Source: a virus
IMG/VR virus record: IMGVR_UViG_3300037963_001250
Coordinates: 1-29,159 of that record
Length of the DNA: 29,159 bases
Direction: 5' to 3' (one strand)
Shown here: piece after piece, positions 1 through 6,985 of the stretch
How positions within the stretch are numbered: the stretch's first letter is position 1
Layout: each line of letters opens with the position of its first letter
Position numbers and translations under genes: made by a program
Notes under the pieces: generated by a model
Databases searched by the model: none
Seen by the model: the letters and a program-made list of their open reading frames with translations, nothing else
Told to the model about the DNA's origin: nothing

Positions 1-98
1 AATTTTATAAAATGTAAAATATTTTTATATAAATTAGGCACAATGAAAAAATCAATACTAGCTTCTACACCTTTTTTAATTTTAAACAAATGTCTTCT
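1..98. repeat. Terminal direct repeat, copy 1 (circular closure)
   Basis: Bases 1-98 are identical to 29061-29158; the next base differs (c at 99, t at 29159). The repeat covers the 5' flank and first codons of the replication gene at 43. A repeat of this size at the ends of an assembled contig most simply means the molecule is circular or circularly permuted, with a unit length of about 29,060 bp. The final mismatching base is probably an assembly-end error. Confidence 0.9.
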
Positions 99-840
99 CG
101 TTAATTTAGGAGTAGAGGCTAGTTTAGTTTTATCTGACCTTTTACAAAAAGAACAATATTTTAAAGAAAGCTGTCAAAATAATGATGGCTTTTTTTTTAA
201 TGTAACAAATGATATTAGTTGTAGTACCACCCTTTCTTACTATCAAATTAAACAAGCGTTATCTGTGCTTGAAAAGTGGGGCATAATTCAGGTAGTGTTA
301 AAGGGTGTACCAGCTAAAAAACATTTTAAGATAGACCATACTCAGATATTAAATTTTTTAAATACTAGAATTGAAAAAAATGAAGAACTAGATTGTAAAA
401 ATTTTAATAACAAGATGTTAAATAATTTTAAAACTATTAATAATAATAAAGAAATAAGAATTAAAAATAATAATGATATACTAGCTAGAGGAATGCTTTT
501 TAGTAAAAGTATAGCTGAAATGGATTTAGATATAGACCAAAATATTATAAAAGATTTTATAGATTATTGGACAGAGGATAATGGAAAAAAAATGAGGTTT
601 GAAATGGAAAAAACTTGGAACACAAATTTAAGGCTTAAACGTTGGGTAAGAAACCAAAAGAATTTTAGTAGAGGAAGTAGTGCAAATAATATGCCTGACT
701 TTTTAGATAGTGCATATTTAAATAGAATTAAAGACGACCAAGCACAAGTAAATAAGTTTTACAAACACTTAGTTGAAAATTGTGGTTACGAAAGGGTAGA
801 AACAGCAACAGGATATATTAGATACAGGAAAAGAGTATGA
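43..840 (+). CDS. Replication initiation / replisome organiser-like protein
   Basis: 265 residues. The N-terminal part (about 8-100) looks like a winged helix: a hydrophobic helix near 10-36, then a stretch around 63-80 ending in LEKWGII, typical of phage replication proteins. A poorly conserved Asn/Lys-rich linker follows. The C-terminal block around 172-208 carries an FIDYW segment, a KMRFEMEKTW segment and LRLKRWVRN, a pattern common in DnaD/DnaT-like primosomal proteins of Bacteroidota phages. It probably recruits the host replicative helicase at the phage origin, since no phage helicase or polymerase is present. Its stop overlaps the next gene by 4 nt. The start codon lies inside the terminal repeat. 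The family assignment is by remembered motif and is fairly secure in role only. Confidence 0.65.
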   Translation: MKKSILASTPFLILNKCLLVNLGVEASLVLSDLLQKEQYFKESCQNNDGFFFNVTNDISCSTTLSYYQIKQALSVLEKWGIIQVVLKGVPAKKHFKIDHTQILNFLNTRIEKNEELDCKNFNNKMLNNFKTINNNKEIRIKNNNDILARGMLFSKSIAEMDLDIDQNIIKDFIDYWTEDNGKKMRFEMEKTWNTNLRLKRWVRNQKNFSRGSSANNMPDFLDSAYLNRIKDDQAQVNKFYKHLVENCGYERVETATGYIRYRKRV

Positions 841-1505
841 AAGTATTAGAATTATTTGCAGGTAGTAGAAGCTTTAGCAAGGTTGCTAAAGAAATGGGTA
901 TGCAAACATTTACAACAGATATTAAAGATTTTGAGAAAATAGATTTGGTAATAGATATATTAGAATTAGATAATGATTTATTAATGAAAAAATTATTTGA
1001 AAAAGGTTTAGATAATATAGATTGTGTTTGGGCAAGTCCACCGTGTACTTATTTTAGTGTAGCAAGTATCGGACATCATTGGCACAAAGACCATACACCT
1101 AAAACAGAACAGGCAAAACACGGAGTAAAAATAATTAAAAAAACATTAGACATAATAAATTTTTTAAAACCAGATTATTATTTTATAGAAAACCCAAGAG
1201 GAAAATTAAGAAAATTAGATGTAGTTAAAGGAATACCAAGAACTACTGTTACCTATTGTCAATATGGAGATACAAGAATGAAGCCTACAGATATTTGGAG
1301 TAATTTTATTTTTAAAGAACAAACATTATTAAGTGATAATAATAAATTACAAGGCTGGAAACCTAGACCAATGTGTAAAAATGGTATGTCATGTCACGAA
1401 CCAGCACCAAGAGGTTCACAAACAGGTACACAGGGAATAAAAGGAAATTATTTAAGATCAATAGTTCCACAACAATTATGTCAAGAAATTCTAGAAAGTT
1501 TATGA
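837..1505 (+). CDS. DNA (cytosine-5) methyltransferase, phage type
   Basis: 222 residues. It transfers a methyl group from S-adenosylmethionine to cytosine in DNA. Motif I, LELFAGS, is at residues 4-10. Motif IV, ASPPC, is at 66-70 with catalytic Cys70. An ENP triplet at 118-120 stands in the place of the usual ENV of motif VI. A TDIWSN segment at 151-156 lies in the target-recognition half. At 222 residues it is shorter than typical bacterial C5 enzymes, as many phage orphan methyltransferases are. No cognate restriction endonuclease is adjacent, so protection against host restriction or epigenetic control is the likely role. It overlaps its neighbours by ATGA-type junctions. Confidence 0.8.
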   Translation: MKVLELFAGSRSFSKVAKEMGMQTFTTDIKDFEKIDLVIDILELDNDLLMKKLFEKGLDNIDCVWASPPCTYFSVASIGHHWHKDHTPKTEQAKHGVKIIKKTLDIINFLKPDYYFIENPRGKLRKLDVVKGIPRTTVTYCQYGDTRMKPTDIWSNFIFKEQTLLSDNNKLQGWKPRPMCKNGMSCHEPAPRGSQTGTQGIKGNYLRSIVPQQLCQEILESL

Positions 1506-1660
1506 TGTTTATTACTATAATAAGAAACGGTATAATGTTAGGAGTTAGGCACTTTGAACCCGACGAGATTAGAAGTTATTACGAAATTCATATATACTTA
1601 ATATTATTTCAAATTAATATATTTATAACAAATAAAATTAATGAAAATGAAAACAGTTAA
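1502..1660 (+). CDS. Small uncharacterised protein (52 aa)
   Basis: An ORF starting at the ATG at 1502 overlaps the methyltransferase stop in an ATGA junction and ends 20 nt inside the next gene. The peptide starts MMFITIIRNGIMLGVRHFEP and has an acidic stretch, then a hydrophobic stretch around residues 28-44. The tight coupling on both sides, and the fact that it fills the only gap in this operon, support translation. The reading frame is open upstream to 1391, but that part runs through the methyltransferase gene and is probably not used. Function is unknown. The hydrophobic tail could be a membrane anchor or a buried beta-strand. Confidence 0.5.
   Translation: MMFITIIRNGIMLGVRHFEPDEIRSYYEIHIYLILFQINIFITNKINENENS
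1618..1628 (+). promoter_or_regulatory. TATATTTATAA element (partial copy of the late motif)
   Basis: An exact TATATTTATAA sits 12 nt before the ATG at 1641. This is the downstream half of the two-part motif seen at 6208, 14730, 15781 and 18335. Here the upstream GAACAA half is absent at the expected 18-nt offset (positions 1600-1605 read aatatt). It may be a degenerate promoter or chance in AT-rich DNA. Confidence 0.25.
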
Positions 1661-2537
1661 CAGCGTAAGTGGTGGTCAAACATCAGCATATATATCAGCT
1701 AAATATCCTGCTGATTATAATATTTTTGCTTTAGTAAGAATTGAAGCAGAAAGAACAATTAAGGATAAAAAAGTAATACAATACATAGAAGATAAAATAC
1801 AGAAACCTTTTATAGCTACAGCAGAAGATGATATTATAATAAAAACTATGATAGATTTAGAACAGTATATAGGAAAAGAGATAATTTGGGTAGCAGGTGA
1901 TACTTTTGATGAAGTAATAAAAAACCATAATGGTAATGTACCTAATTTATTTCGTAGGTGGTGTACTGTATTACTAAAATTAGAACCAATGTTTAATTGG
2001 TGGCTAAAAAATATTAATGAAGTAGTTGAAATGAGAATTGGTTTTAGGGCTAATGAAACAAGAAGAAAAGACAATCAAACTAAAAGATTAAATAAACAGG
2101 GTTATTTAGAATATAAACACATAGTAGGTAAACATAAATCAGGTAGAAATAAATGGGGAATGACAGCTTGGCAAAAACCTAGATACCCTTTAATAGAAGA
2201 TAATATATATAAAGATAACGTACAGAAATTTTGGTCAGACAAACCAGTAAAGTTTGCACCTATTAATAATTGTGTTGGTTGTTTTCATCAACAGCTAGTA
2301 TTATTAAGAAAAAGATTTGATTGGTTTCCTGAAAAAATGAAATGGTTTACTGACAAAGAGGGTAATAAAAATTTAATAAAAAAAACAGAAAACAATAAAC
2401 ATCACAAAAATTTATGGAGAGCAGGATATGATAATATACCTTTAAAAAAAGCTTCAAAATTATTTAAACAAACAAGTTTATTTGATATAAACGAAACTGA
2501 TTTTAATGAATGTGATAGTGGTTATTGTGGACTATAG
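1641..2537 (+). CDS. PP-loop ATPase, PAPS reductase-like family
   Basis: 298 residues. The N-terminus carries a PP-loop, SGGQTS, at residues 10-15, the ATP-pyrophosphatase signature of the PAPS reductase/DndC-like superfamily. An RRWCT..LK segment around 105-113 resembles the substrate-binding Arg-Cys-Thr of these enzymes. Cys211 and Cys214 form a CxxC and Cys291/Cys296 a CxxxxC near the C-terminus; with Cys108 they could bind a metal or an Fe-S cluster. The family includes sulfate-assimilation reductases, tRNA thiolases and DNA phosphorothioation enzymes; the sequence does not say which applies here. Its position right behind the methyltransferase makes nucleic-acid modification an attractive guess. 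A second ATG lies two codons downstream at 1647. Confidence 0.7.
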   Translation: MKMKTVNSVSGGQTSAYISAKYPADYNIFALVRIEAERTIKDKKVIQYIEDKIQKPFIATAEDDIIIKTMIDLEQYIGKEIIWVAGDTFDEVIKNHNGNVPNLFRRWCTVLLKLEPMFNWWLKNINEVVEMRIGFRANETRRKDNQTKRLNKQGYLEYKHIVGKHKSGRNKWGMTAWQKPRYPLIEDNIYKDNVQKFWSDKPVKFAPINNCVGCFHQQLVLLRKRFDWFPEKMKWFTDKEGNKNLIKKTENNKHHKNLWRAGYDNIPLKKASKLFKQTSLFDINETDFNECDSGYCGL

Positions 2538-2546
2538 ACAAAAATT

Positions 2547-2645
2547 ATGATTGAAATAAGTAACATAAGTTTAGCAACATTAATATTAGCAGTATTTACA
2601 TTAGGTATTATGACTGCTTTATATATACAAAGCCAAATAAAATGA
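2547..2645 (+). CDS. Small single-pass membrane peptide (32 aa)
   Basis: A 32-codon ORF beginning MIEISNISLATLILAVF contains one hydrophobic helix (about residues 8-27) and a short polar tail. Its TGA stop overlaps the ATG of the nuclease gene at 2642 (ATGA), and it fills an otherwise empty 104-nt gap. Coupling and composition support a real gene. Function is unknown. Confidence 0.5.
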   Translation: MIEISNISLATLILAVFTLGIMTALYIQSQIK

Positions 2646-2986
2646 AAGAACAAGAATTACATAATAGCATAGTAGCTTTATTAGATTGCTACCCTTTTAT
2701 TTTATATACATCTACACTAGGTGGTGTGTATTTAGGTAGAGGCAATTATAAACAAAAAGCATTAGTAAAAAGACATTATAAAAAAGGTGTGCCTGATATA
2801 CTAATATTTGAACCTAATGCAGAGTATAAAGGTTTAATGATAGAGCTTAAAGTAGGATATAATAAACCTAGCATATACCAACAAAAATGGATAGATAATT
2901 TAAATGCAAGAGGATATAAAGCAGTAATATGTTACTCTTTAGAAGAATTTGCAGAAGTATTTACAGAATATATTAAAACGATATGA
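2642..2986 (+). CDS. VRR-NUC domain nuclease
   Basis: 114 residues, the usual size of a stand-alone VRR-NUC protein of the PD-(D/E)xK nuclease fold. The catalytic core is visible: GVPD at 49-52 (Asp52), IELK at 67-70 (Glu68, Lys70), and a YQQKW helix at 79-83 with the conserved Gln. A beta strand plus SLEEF end the domain. Such proteins cut branched or structured DNA and often replace a Holliday-junction resolvase in phage replication modules. It starts in an ATGA overlap with the membrane peptide and ends 4 nt inside the next gene. Confidence 0.8.
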   Translation: MKEQELHNSIVALLDCYPFILYTSTLGGVYLGRGNYKQKALVKRHYKKGVPDILIFEPNAEYKGLMIELKVGYNKPSIYQQKWIDNLNARGYKAVICYSLEEFAEVFTEYIKTI

Positions 2987-3267
2987 GAAAAAAACACGAA
3001 GCACCAAAAAACATTAGAAGAACTGACGAACATTTTAGATACTTTTTATTTGAAGTAGATCGAGGTGTAACAAATGATGTATATATACATAAGGAAACAC
3101 AAAAAATAGAAAGTGAAGACGAATATATACTAAACAAAATAGATTTTATACAAGACCAATATACACCACAAATGGTAGTAGTAGAAATATCACCTTTAGG
3201 TAAATGGGAGTACAATGCTTTAAAACAAACAGGGGTTAATTTATTTACTGAACTTTGGAAAAACTGA
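2983..3267 (+). CDS. Uncharacterised phage protein (94 aa)
   Basis: 94 residues, basic at the N-terminus and acidic in the middle, with no motif I recognise. It overlaps the nuclease gene by 4 nt (ATGA) and the sigma-like gene by 13 nt, so it belongs to the same early operon. An antisense ORF over the same bases is a shadow. The protein has no membrane segment or signal peptide. Confidence 0.65.
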   Translation: MRKKHEAPKNIRRTDEHFRYFLFEVDRGVTNDVYIHKETQKIESEDEYILNKIDFIQDQYTPQMVVVEISPLGKWEYNALKQTGVNLFTELWKN

Positions 3268-3782
3268 ACATATATTTAGAAAAAAGTTATAGTAATTTGT
3301 TAGATATATCTAAACGTATAACTAGCAATAGACACCCTGACTATGAAGATTTGCTACACGAAACAATATTAGCTTTATACAATTCTGATAAAGAAAAAAT
3401 AAAATATATAATAGAGCAAAAAAAACTTACATTTTACATAGTAAGAATAATGATGAATCAATACCATAGTAATACAAGTCCTTATCACAAAAAGTACAGA
3501 AAGCAATACAACCAAAAACAATTAAAAGATTTTTATATTTATACTAAAGAACCACTAACTAAAGAAAAAATGAAACAGTTAGAGGAGCAGGAGGATAGGT
3601 TACAATGGATAGAAGACAAATTAAAACATTTAAGTTGGTTTGACGTAGAGGTGTTTAAAATATATTATAGAGAAAACTATAGTTTAAATACAATGAGTAA
3701 AGCGACAAAAATAAATAGAAGTACATTAGGTAAGTCAATAAGGTATATAAAAAACTATTTAAAAGGTCAAAAAAATGATTGA
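3255..3782 (+). CDS. Sigma-70/ECF-like RNA polymerase sigma factor
   Basis: 175 residues, the size of an ECF sigma factor. The N-terminal part has a DYEDLLHETILALYN segment (29-43), which resembles region 2. The charged middle (80-120) is a linker. The C-terminal part (about 124-170) has a region 4-like helix-turn-helix: a HLSWFDVEVFKIYY helix, then SLNTMSKATKINRSTLGKSI. It would redirect host RNA polymerase to phage promoters. The start is a TTG at 3255; no in-frame ATG lies nearby, so the first residues are uncertain. The conserved two-part motif upstream of the late genes is a natural candidate target. The match to region 2 is weaker than to region 4, so a plain HTH regulator is an alternative. 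Confidence 0.6.
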   Translation: MEKLNIYLEKSYSNLLDISKRITSNRHPDYEDLLHETILALYNSDKEKIKYIIEQKKLTFYIVRIMMNQYHSNTSPYHKKYRKQYNQKQLKDFYIYTKEPLTKEKMKQLEEQEDRLQWIEDKLKHLSWFDVEVFKIYYRENYSLNTMSKATKINRSTLGKSIRYIKNYLKGQKND

Positions 3783-3894
3783 ATTTATAAAACACTTATT
3801 TGGTTTGTGTGGTGAACCTCATTTAAACATATTCACTATAATGATGAGTACACCAATAATTAGTTACATAATATATAAATTTATAAAGTTATGA
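3775..3894 (+). CDS. Small membrane protein (39 aa)
   Basis: A 39-codon ORF begins MIEFIKHLFGLCGEPHLN and has one hydrophobic segment (about 19-36) with a short basic end. It starts 8 nt before the sigma-like gene stops and overlaps the next gene start in ATGA (3891-3894). The pattern of a HLFGLCGEPH segment followed by a membrane helix is one I associate with small proteins in other Bacteroidota phages. Function is unknown. Confidence 0.6.
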   Translation: MIEFIKHLFGLCGEPHLNIFTIMMSTPIISYIIYKFIKL

Positions 3895-4256
3895 CAAAAA
3901 GTAAAGGACTAGGAGATGACATAGCAAAGTTTACAAAAGCTACTGGTATAGACAAGTTAGCTAAAAAAGTATTAGGAGAAGATTGTGGTTGTGAAGAACG
4001 TAGGCAAAAGCTAAACCAAATGTTTCCAAGATTTAAAAACATAAGACAGTTTACACAAGACGAAATAAAGATATATGAAGAAGTAGTACCTAAAATAGAA
4101 AAAACACAAACAATAAACAGGGAACAAAAAACTATAGTAAACGCTTTATATAAAGGTGTGTTTGGTAATAATCCTACATGGAAATCTTGTAGTCCTTGTA
4201 ATAAAGAAATAATGAATAATCTAAAAAAAGTATATGAAAAAAGTTGCAAAATTTAA
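3891..4256 (+). CDS. Cys-containing conserved phage protein (121 aa)
   Basis: 121 residues. It starts with a GLGDDIAKFTKATGIDKLAK segment, followed by a CGCEERR motif (32-38) and a LNQMFPRF stretch. Four more polar helices and an SCSPCNK pair of cysteines near 100 follow. Proteins with the same GLGD..TKATGI..CGC order are frequent in Bacteroidota phages but have no assigned role. The CxC and CxxC pairs suggest metal binding. It is coupled to the gene before it (ATGA) and overlaps the small gene at 4234 by 23 nt. A long antisense ORF here is a shadow. Confidence 0.65.
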   Translation: MTKSKGLGDDIAKFTKATGIDKLAKKVLGEDCGCEERRQKLNQMFPRFKNIRQFTQDEIKIYEEVVPKIEKTQTINREQKTIVNALYKGVFGNNPTWKSCSPCNKEIMNNLKKVYEKSCKI

Positions 4257-4377
4257 TTTAAACTACAAAAGTTTAGAGCTAACTGTTTTAACTGAAAAAG
4301 GTGTTAAAGAAATGATAGATAAAAAAATTGCTAAAGCAATAAAAAAATTAAAAAATGAAAAAAAAAGTATGGTTTGA
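4234..4377 (+). CDS. Small basic protein (47 aa)
   Basis: A 47-codon ORF starts MKKVAKFNLNYKSLELTVL. It has a beta-like first half and a lysine-rich helix (IDKKIAKAIKKLK) at the end. It bridges the gap between 4256 and 4355 and overlaps both neighbours by 23 nt. The amphipathic helix and packing argue for a real gene, possibly DNA-binding. No family is recognised. Confidence 0.45.
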   Translation: MKKVAKFNLNYKSLELTVLTEKGVKEMIDKKIAKAIKKLKNEKKSMV

Positions 4378-4690
4378 AAAAATGATGTCAGATGTTGAGG
4401 AATTATTATATAAAGATATAAGATATAAATATATGAAGAAGTATGTAAAAATATATATGGACTTTCACGATTATGTTATAGATGATGTTATACTATGTGA
4501 GCATTGTTCTAAACAAGCAGTAGATATACATCACATAGACGCTAGGGGTTTAGGTGGTGATCCTAGAGGGCATAGAAACCAAATAGAAAACCTAATAGCC
4601 TTATGTAGAAGTTGTCATATAAAAGCAGAAACAAATAAAGACTTTAACAACCAACTAAGAGAATACAATAAACAAAAACATAACGTATAA
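4355..4690 (+). CDS. HNH endonuclease
   Basis: 111 residues. The HNH fold is clear: a zinc-type pair CEHC at 48-51, DIHHID with His59/His60, an ENL with Asn79, and LCRSCH with a second CxxC (84-87) and His88. The protein is a free-standing phage HNH enzyme. It sits directly before the terminase genes, the location of the HNH proteins that assist terminase cleavage in cos-type phages. That would suggest defined, cohesive ends for this phage, but the evidence is only positional. Confidence 0.85.
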   Translation: MKKKVWFEKMMSDVEELLYKDIRYKYMKKYVKIYMDFHDYVIDDVILCEHCSKQAVDIHHIDARGLGGDPRGHRNQIENLIALCRSCHIKAETNKDFNNQLREYNKQKHNV

Positions 4691-4705
4691 AATAAATTTA
4701 ATAAA

Positions 4706-5089
4706 ATGGGCAAAAAAGAACACAACCTAAAGAAAGAAACATTACTACAAGCGTTAGAGAGTAGTTTAGGAATAGTTAGTACAGCTTGTAGTAGGTCAGG
4801 TATAAGTAGAAGTAGTTTTTATAAATGGTATAAAGAAGATAAGGAGTTTAGAAAAAAGGTAGATGAGATAGATAACCTAAAACTAGATTTTGTAGAAAGC
4901 AAACTATTTAAGAATATAGAAAACGAAAAAGAGAAAAGTATAATATTTTACTTACAACACAAAGGACACAAAAGAGGATATATACAAAGACAGAATATTA
5001 ACCTAACATCAAACGAAGAAGACATAAAGAAAATAGAAATTGAAATTATTGAATCTAAAGGGAACAGTAGTTCTACAAAAGAATCTTAA
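4706..5089 (+). CDS. Terminase small subunit
   Basis: 127 residues. An N-terminal helix-turn-helix (about 8-42) has an LESSLGIVSTACSRSGISRS pattern followed by FYKWYKED, as in DNA-recognising small terminases. A central helical region with EKSIIFYLQHKG and an acidic tail follow. It would bind the packaging site and load the large subunit. Its 3' end overlaps the large-subunit gene by 50 nt. Confidence 0.75.
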   Translation: MGKKEHNLKKETLLQALESSLGIVSTACSRSGISRSSFYKWYKEDKEFRKKVDEIDNLKLDFVESKLFKNIENEKEKSIIFYLQHKGHKRGYIQRQNINLTSNEEDIKKIEIEIIESKGNSSSTKES

Positions 5090-6209
5090 TGCTAATACAA
5101 GAATTGTAGTTAATCAAGGTGGTACAAGAAGCAGTAAGACCTATAGTTTAGCACAACTTATAATACTAAAAGCATTACAATCAAAAGGTAAAGTATATAC
5201 AATTTGTAGAAAAACATTACCTGCCCTTAAATCTTCTGCGTATAGAGATTTCTTTAATATATTAGAAAGTCACAATTTATACAATCCTGATAATCACAAT
5301 AAGTCTGAGCTTACATATAAGTTAAACAACAATACAATAGAGTTTATTAGTGTTGACCAACCTGCAAAGGTAAGAGGTCGTAAAAGAAACTATGTTTGGT
5401 TAAATGAAGCTAACGAGTTTAGTTTTGAGGATTGGGTACAGCTAACACTAAGAACTACAGAAAAAATATACTTAGACTTTAACCCCTCTGATCCGTACAG
5501 TTGGATATATGACAATGTTATAAATAGAGATGATTGTACTTTTATTAAATCAACTTATTTAGACAATCCTTTTTTACCTGATGAAACAATAAAGGAAATA
5601 GAAAGGCTAAAACAATTAGATAGTAACTATTGGCAAGTTTATGGAAAGGGTGAAATTGGTAGTATGTCTGAGCAGGTTTTTAGGCAATTTGAACTATGTA
5701 ACAATATACCAACAGAAGCTAATTTAGTGGCTATAGGTATGGACTTTGGCTATTCTAACGATCCGACAGCTATAGTAGAGGTATATAAGCTAAATGATGA
5801 TTTATTTATAAATGAATTATTATATAGTAAAGGACTAACAAACCAAGATATAGCAAACAAATTAAGAGAATTAGGAATTACAAGACAGACAGAAATTATA
5901 GCAGATAGTGCAGAACCTAAAAGTATAGAAGAAATACATAGACTAGGCTTTAATGTTAAAGGAGCAAAGAAAGGAGCAGATAGCATTAACATGGGTATAG
6001 ATATTTTAAGAAGATATAAAATACATATAACAAAGAAAAGTACAAACGCAATAAATGAGTTTAAGTATTATAAGTGGCTTGTAGATAAAAATGGTCAAGT
6101 AATAAACAAACCTGCTACAAATCAATTAGACCACCTTATAGACGCTGTAAGATATGTTGCATTAAATAAGCTAACTACTAATTATAGTGGTAAGTATTAT
6201 ATATTATGA
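5040..6209 (+). CDS. Terminase large subunit
   Basis: 389 residues, an ATP-driven packaging motor and nuclease. The Walker A is GGTRSSKT at 27-34. A Walker B-like segment, VWLNEANE, is near 117-124. The C-terminal RNase H-like nuclease shows a GMDFGYSNDPTA segment near 232 with its first Asp, an IADSAEPKS segment near 285, and NQLDHLIDAVRY near 365 with the last metal ligands. This matches the PBSX/terminase_3-like group. No in-frame ATG exists upstream of the ATPase: an in-frame TAG at 5034 leaves TTG at 5040 (or 5049) as the start. A late-promoter motif overlaps the stop. Confidence 0.92.
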   Translation: MKLLNLKGTVVLQKNLNANTRIVVNQGGTRSSKTYSLAQLIILKALQSKGKVYTICRKTLPALKSSAYRDFFNILESHNLYNPDNHNKSELTYKLNNNTIEFISVDQPAKVRGRKRNYVWLNEANEFSFEDWVQLTLRTTEKIYLDFNPSDPYSWIYDNVINRDDCTFIKSTYLDNPFLPDETIKEIERLKQLDSNYWQVYGKGEIGSMSEQVFRQFELCNNIPTEANLVAIGMDFGYSNDPTAIVEVYKLNDDLFINELLYSKGLTNQDIANKLRELGITRQTEIIADSAEPKSIEEIHRLGFNVKGAKKGADSINMGIDILRRYKIHITKKSTNAINEFKYYKWLVDKNGQVINKPATNQLDHLIDAVRYVALNKLTTNYSGKYYIL

Positions 6210-6236
6210 ACAAAAACAACAATTTTATATTTATAA
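6208..6236 (+). promoter_or_regulatory. Late promoter motif, copy A (tail module)
   Basis: GAACAA (6208-6213), 12 nt, then TATATTTATAA (6226-6236), ending 3 nt before the ATG of the tail chaperone gene. Three other copies in the window keep exactly the same spacing. If it is a promoter, the transcript would start at or next to the start codon, so translation would be leaderless or nearly so. It overlaps the end of the terminase gene. Confidence 0.55.
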
Positions 6237-6239
6237 CAA

Positions 6240-6821
6240 ATGGCTAGAGAACAAATACAGGTTATAGTACCTACTGATTGGAATGACATTACTATTGCAG
6301 AATATCAAAGATATTTACAATTAGCAAAGACAAATAGAAAAACAAAAGATGATGAGATTATTGCTATGTTTTGTAAAGTAAATAAGGAGCTTATAAAAAG
6401 TGTAAAGCTAAAAGATAAAAAAGTATTAGTAGAAAAAATAAACAAATTTGTAAATAGCAAAAATGAAAGAGAGTTAGAGAAAAGAATAAAGTTTAAAGGT
6501 AAGCAATATGGCTTTTTACCTAACCTTAGTAAAATAACAACAGGTGAGTTTGTAGATATAGAAGAATATGGTAAAGATATAAACGCTAATTTACACAGAA
6601 TAATGAGTGTATTGTATAGAGAAGTAGATAGAGAAGTAGGAAAGTATTATAGTGTAAAACCTTACGATCCTGATGAGCTTGAAATAGATAAGTTTAAGGA
6701 CTTACCAATGAGTACAACACTATCTGCGATAGATTTTTTTTTTCGTTTAGGGAAAGACTTATTAGAAGATTTAAACAACTATTCGAGGGTGGTGATGAAG
6801 AACAAGGAGATAAAACACTAG
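6240..6821 (+). CDS. Tail assembly chaperone, unshifted (gpG-like) product
   Basis: 193 residues. A Bacteroidota-phage family with a VPTDWNDITIAEYQRYLQL start, a YGFLPNLSKITTGEFVDIEEY middle and a FFFRLGKDLLEDLNNYS end. I read it as the short form of the tail assembly chaperone, which holds the tape measure while the tube is built. Evidence for that role is mainly the programmed frameshift described separately and its place as first gene of the tail block. The last 14 codons after the slip site are a short, basic, unconserved-looking tail that ends at TAG 6819-6821. Confidence 0.7.
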   Translation: MAREQIQVIVPTDWNDITIAEYQRYLQLAKTNRKTKDDEIIAMFCKVNKELIKSVKLKDKKVLVEKINKFVNSKNERELEKRIKFKGKQYGFLPNLSKITTGEFVDIEEYGKDINANLHRIMSVLYREVDREVGKYYSVKPYDPDELEIDKFKDLPMSTTLSAIDFFFRLGKDLLEDLNNYSRVVMKNKEIKH

Positions 6822-6985
6822 CAGGAAAGTGGGGTTGGTATAATATAATATTTAGTTTAGCTAATGAAAATATACTAAACGTAGACAAGGTAACTAAAAC
6901 AGAGATTGCTTTAGTTTTGACATATTTAAGCTACCAACAAGATAAAGGAAATATAGAAAGAAATAATTATAACAAATATAAATGA
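6240..6985 (+). CDS. Tail assembly chaperone, -1 frameshift (gpGT-like) product
   Basis: The -1 frame is open from 6698 and runs without a stop to TGA 6983-6985, which overlaps the next ATG as ATGA. Read from the slip site it gives a protein-like extension: an acidic EGGDEEQGDK linker, then KWGWYNIIFSLANENIL, VTKTEIALVLTYLSYQQDK and a polar end. Joining both frames gives about 248 residues. The block between 6822 and 6981 has no other gene, which the extension explains. A short N-terminal form plus a frameshifted long form is the classical arrangement of siphophage tail chaperones (lambda G/GT). Frameshift efficiency cannot be judged from sequence. Confidence 0.7.
6770..6776 (+). other. Slippery heptamer T TTA AAC for -1 frameshifting
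   Basis: In the frame of the chaperone gene the codons read gaT TTA AAC, an exact X XXY YYZ heptamer of the efficient UUUAAAC type. Slippage by -1 moves ribosomes into the downstream frame that ends at 6985. I could not identify a convincing stimulatory hairpin or pseudoknot downstream by eye. The conserved LGKDLLEDLN lies in the zero frame just before the site, so slippage must occur here or later, not at the 10-T run at 6734-6743. Confidence 0.7.

Noticed and set aside
1391-1501. The upstream part of an open frame that continues to 1660
   Set aside because: It lies inside the methyltransferase gene in another frame and gives basic, low-complexity sequence; only the part from ATG 1502 is kept.
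2973-3215. Minus-strand ORF of 80 codons
   Set aside because: Antisense shadow of the coupled plus-strand gene at 2983-3267; rich in Ser/Phe/Cys as expected from reverse A-rich coding DNA.
3881-4249. Minus-strand ORF of 122 codons
   Set aside because: Antisense to the CGC-motif gene at 3891-4256, which has operon coupling and recognisable family features.
6206-6247. Late motif copies as short conserved peptides (an MNN...FIFI reading is possible in copies A, C and D)
   Set aside because: The 12-nt middle varies freely, copy B lacks a start codon, and copies lie at gene-block heads; a DNA signal explains this better. The 18-nt spacing being a multiple of three is noted as a caveat.
6734-6743. 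Run of ten T as frameshift site or sequencing indel
   Set aside because: The zero frame after it (LGKDLLEDLN) still looks conserved, so ribosomes must stay in frame past it; the later T TTA AAC fits better. An indel by sequencing cannot be fully excluded.
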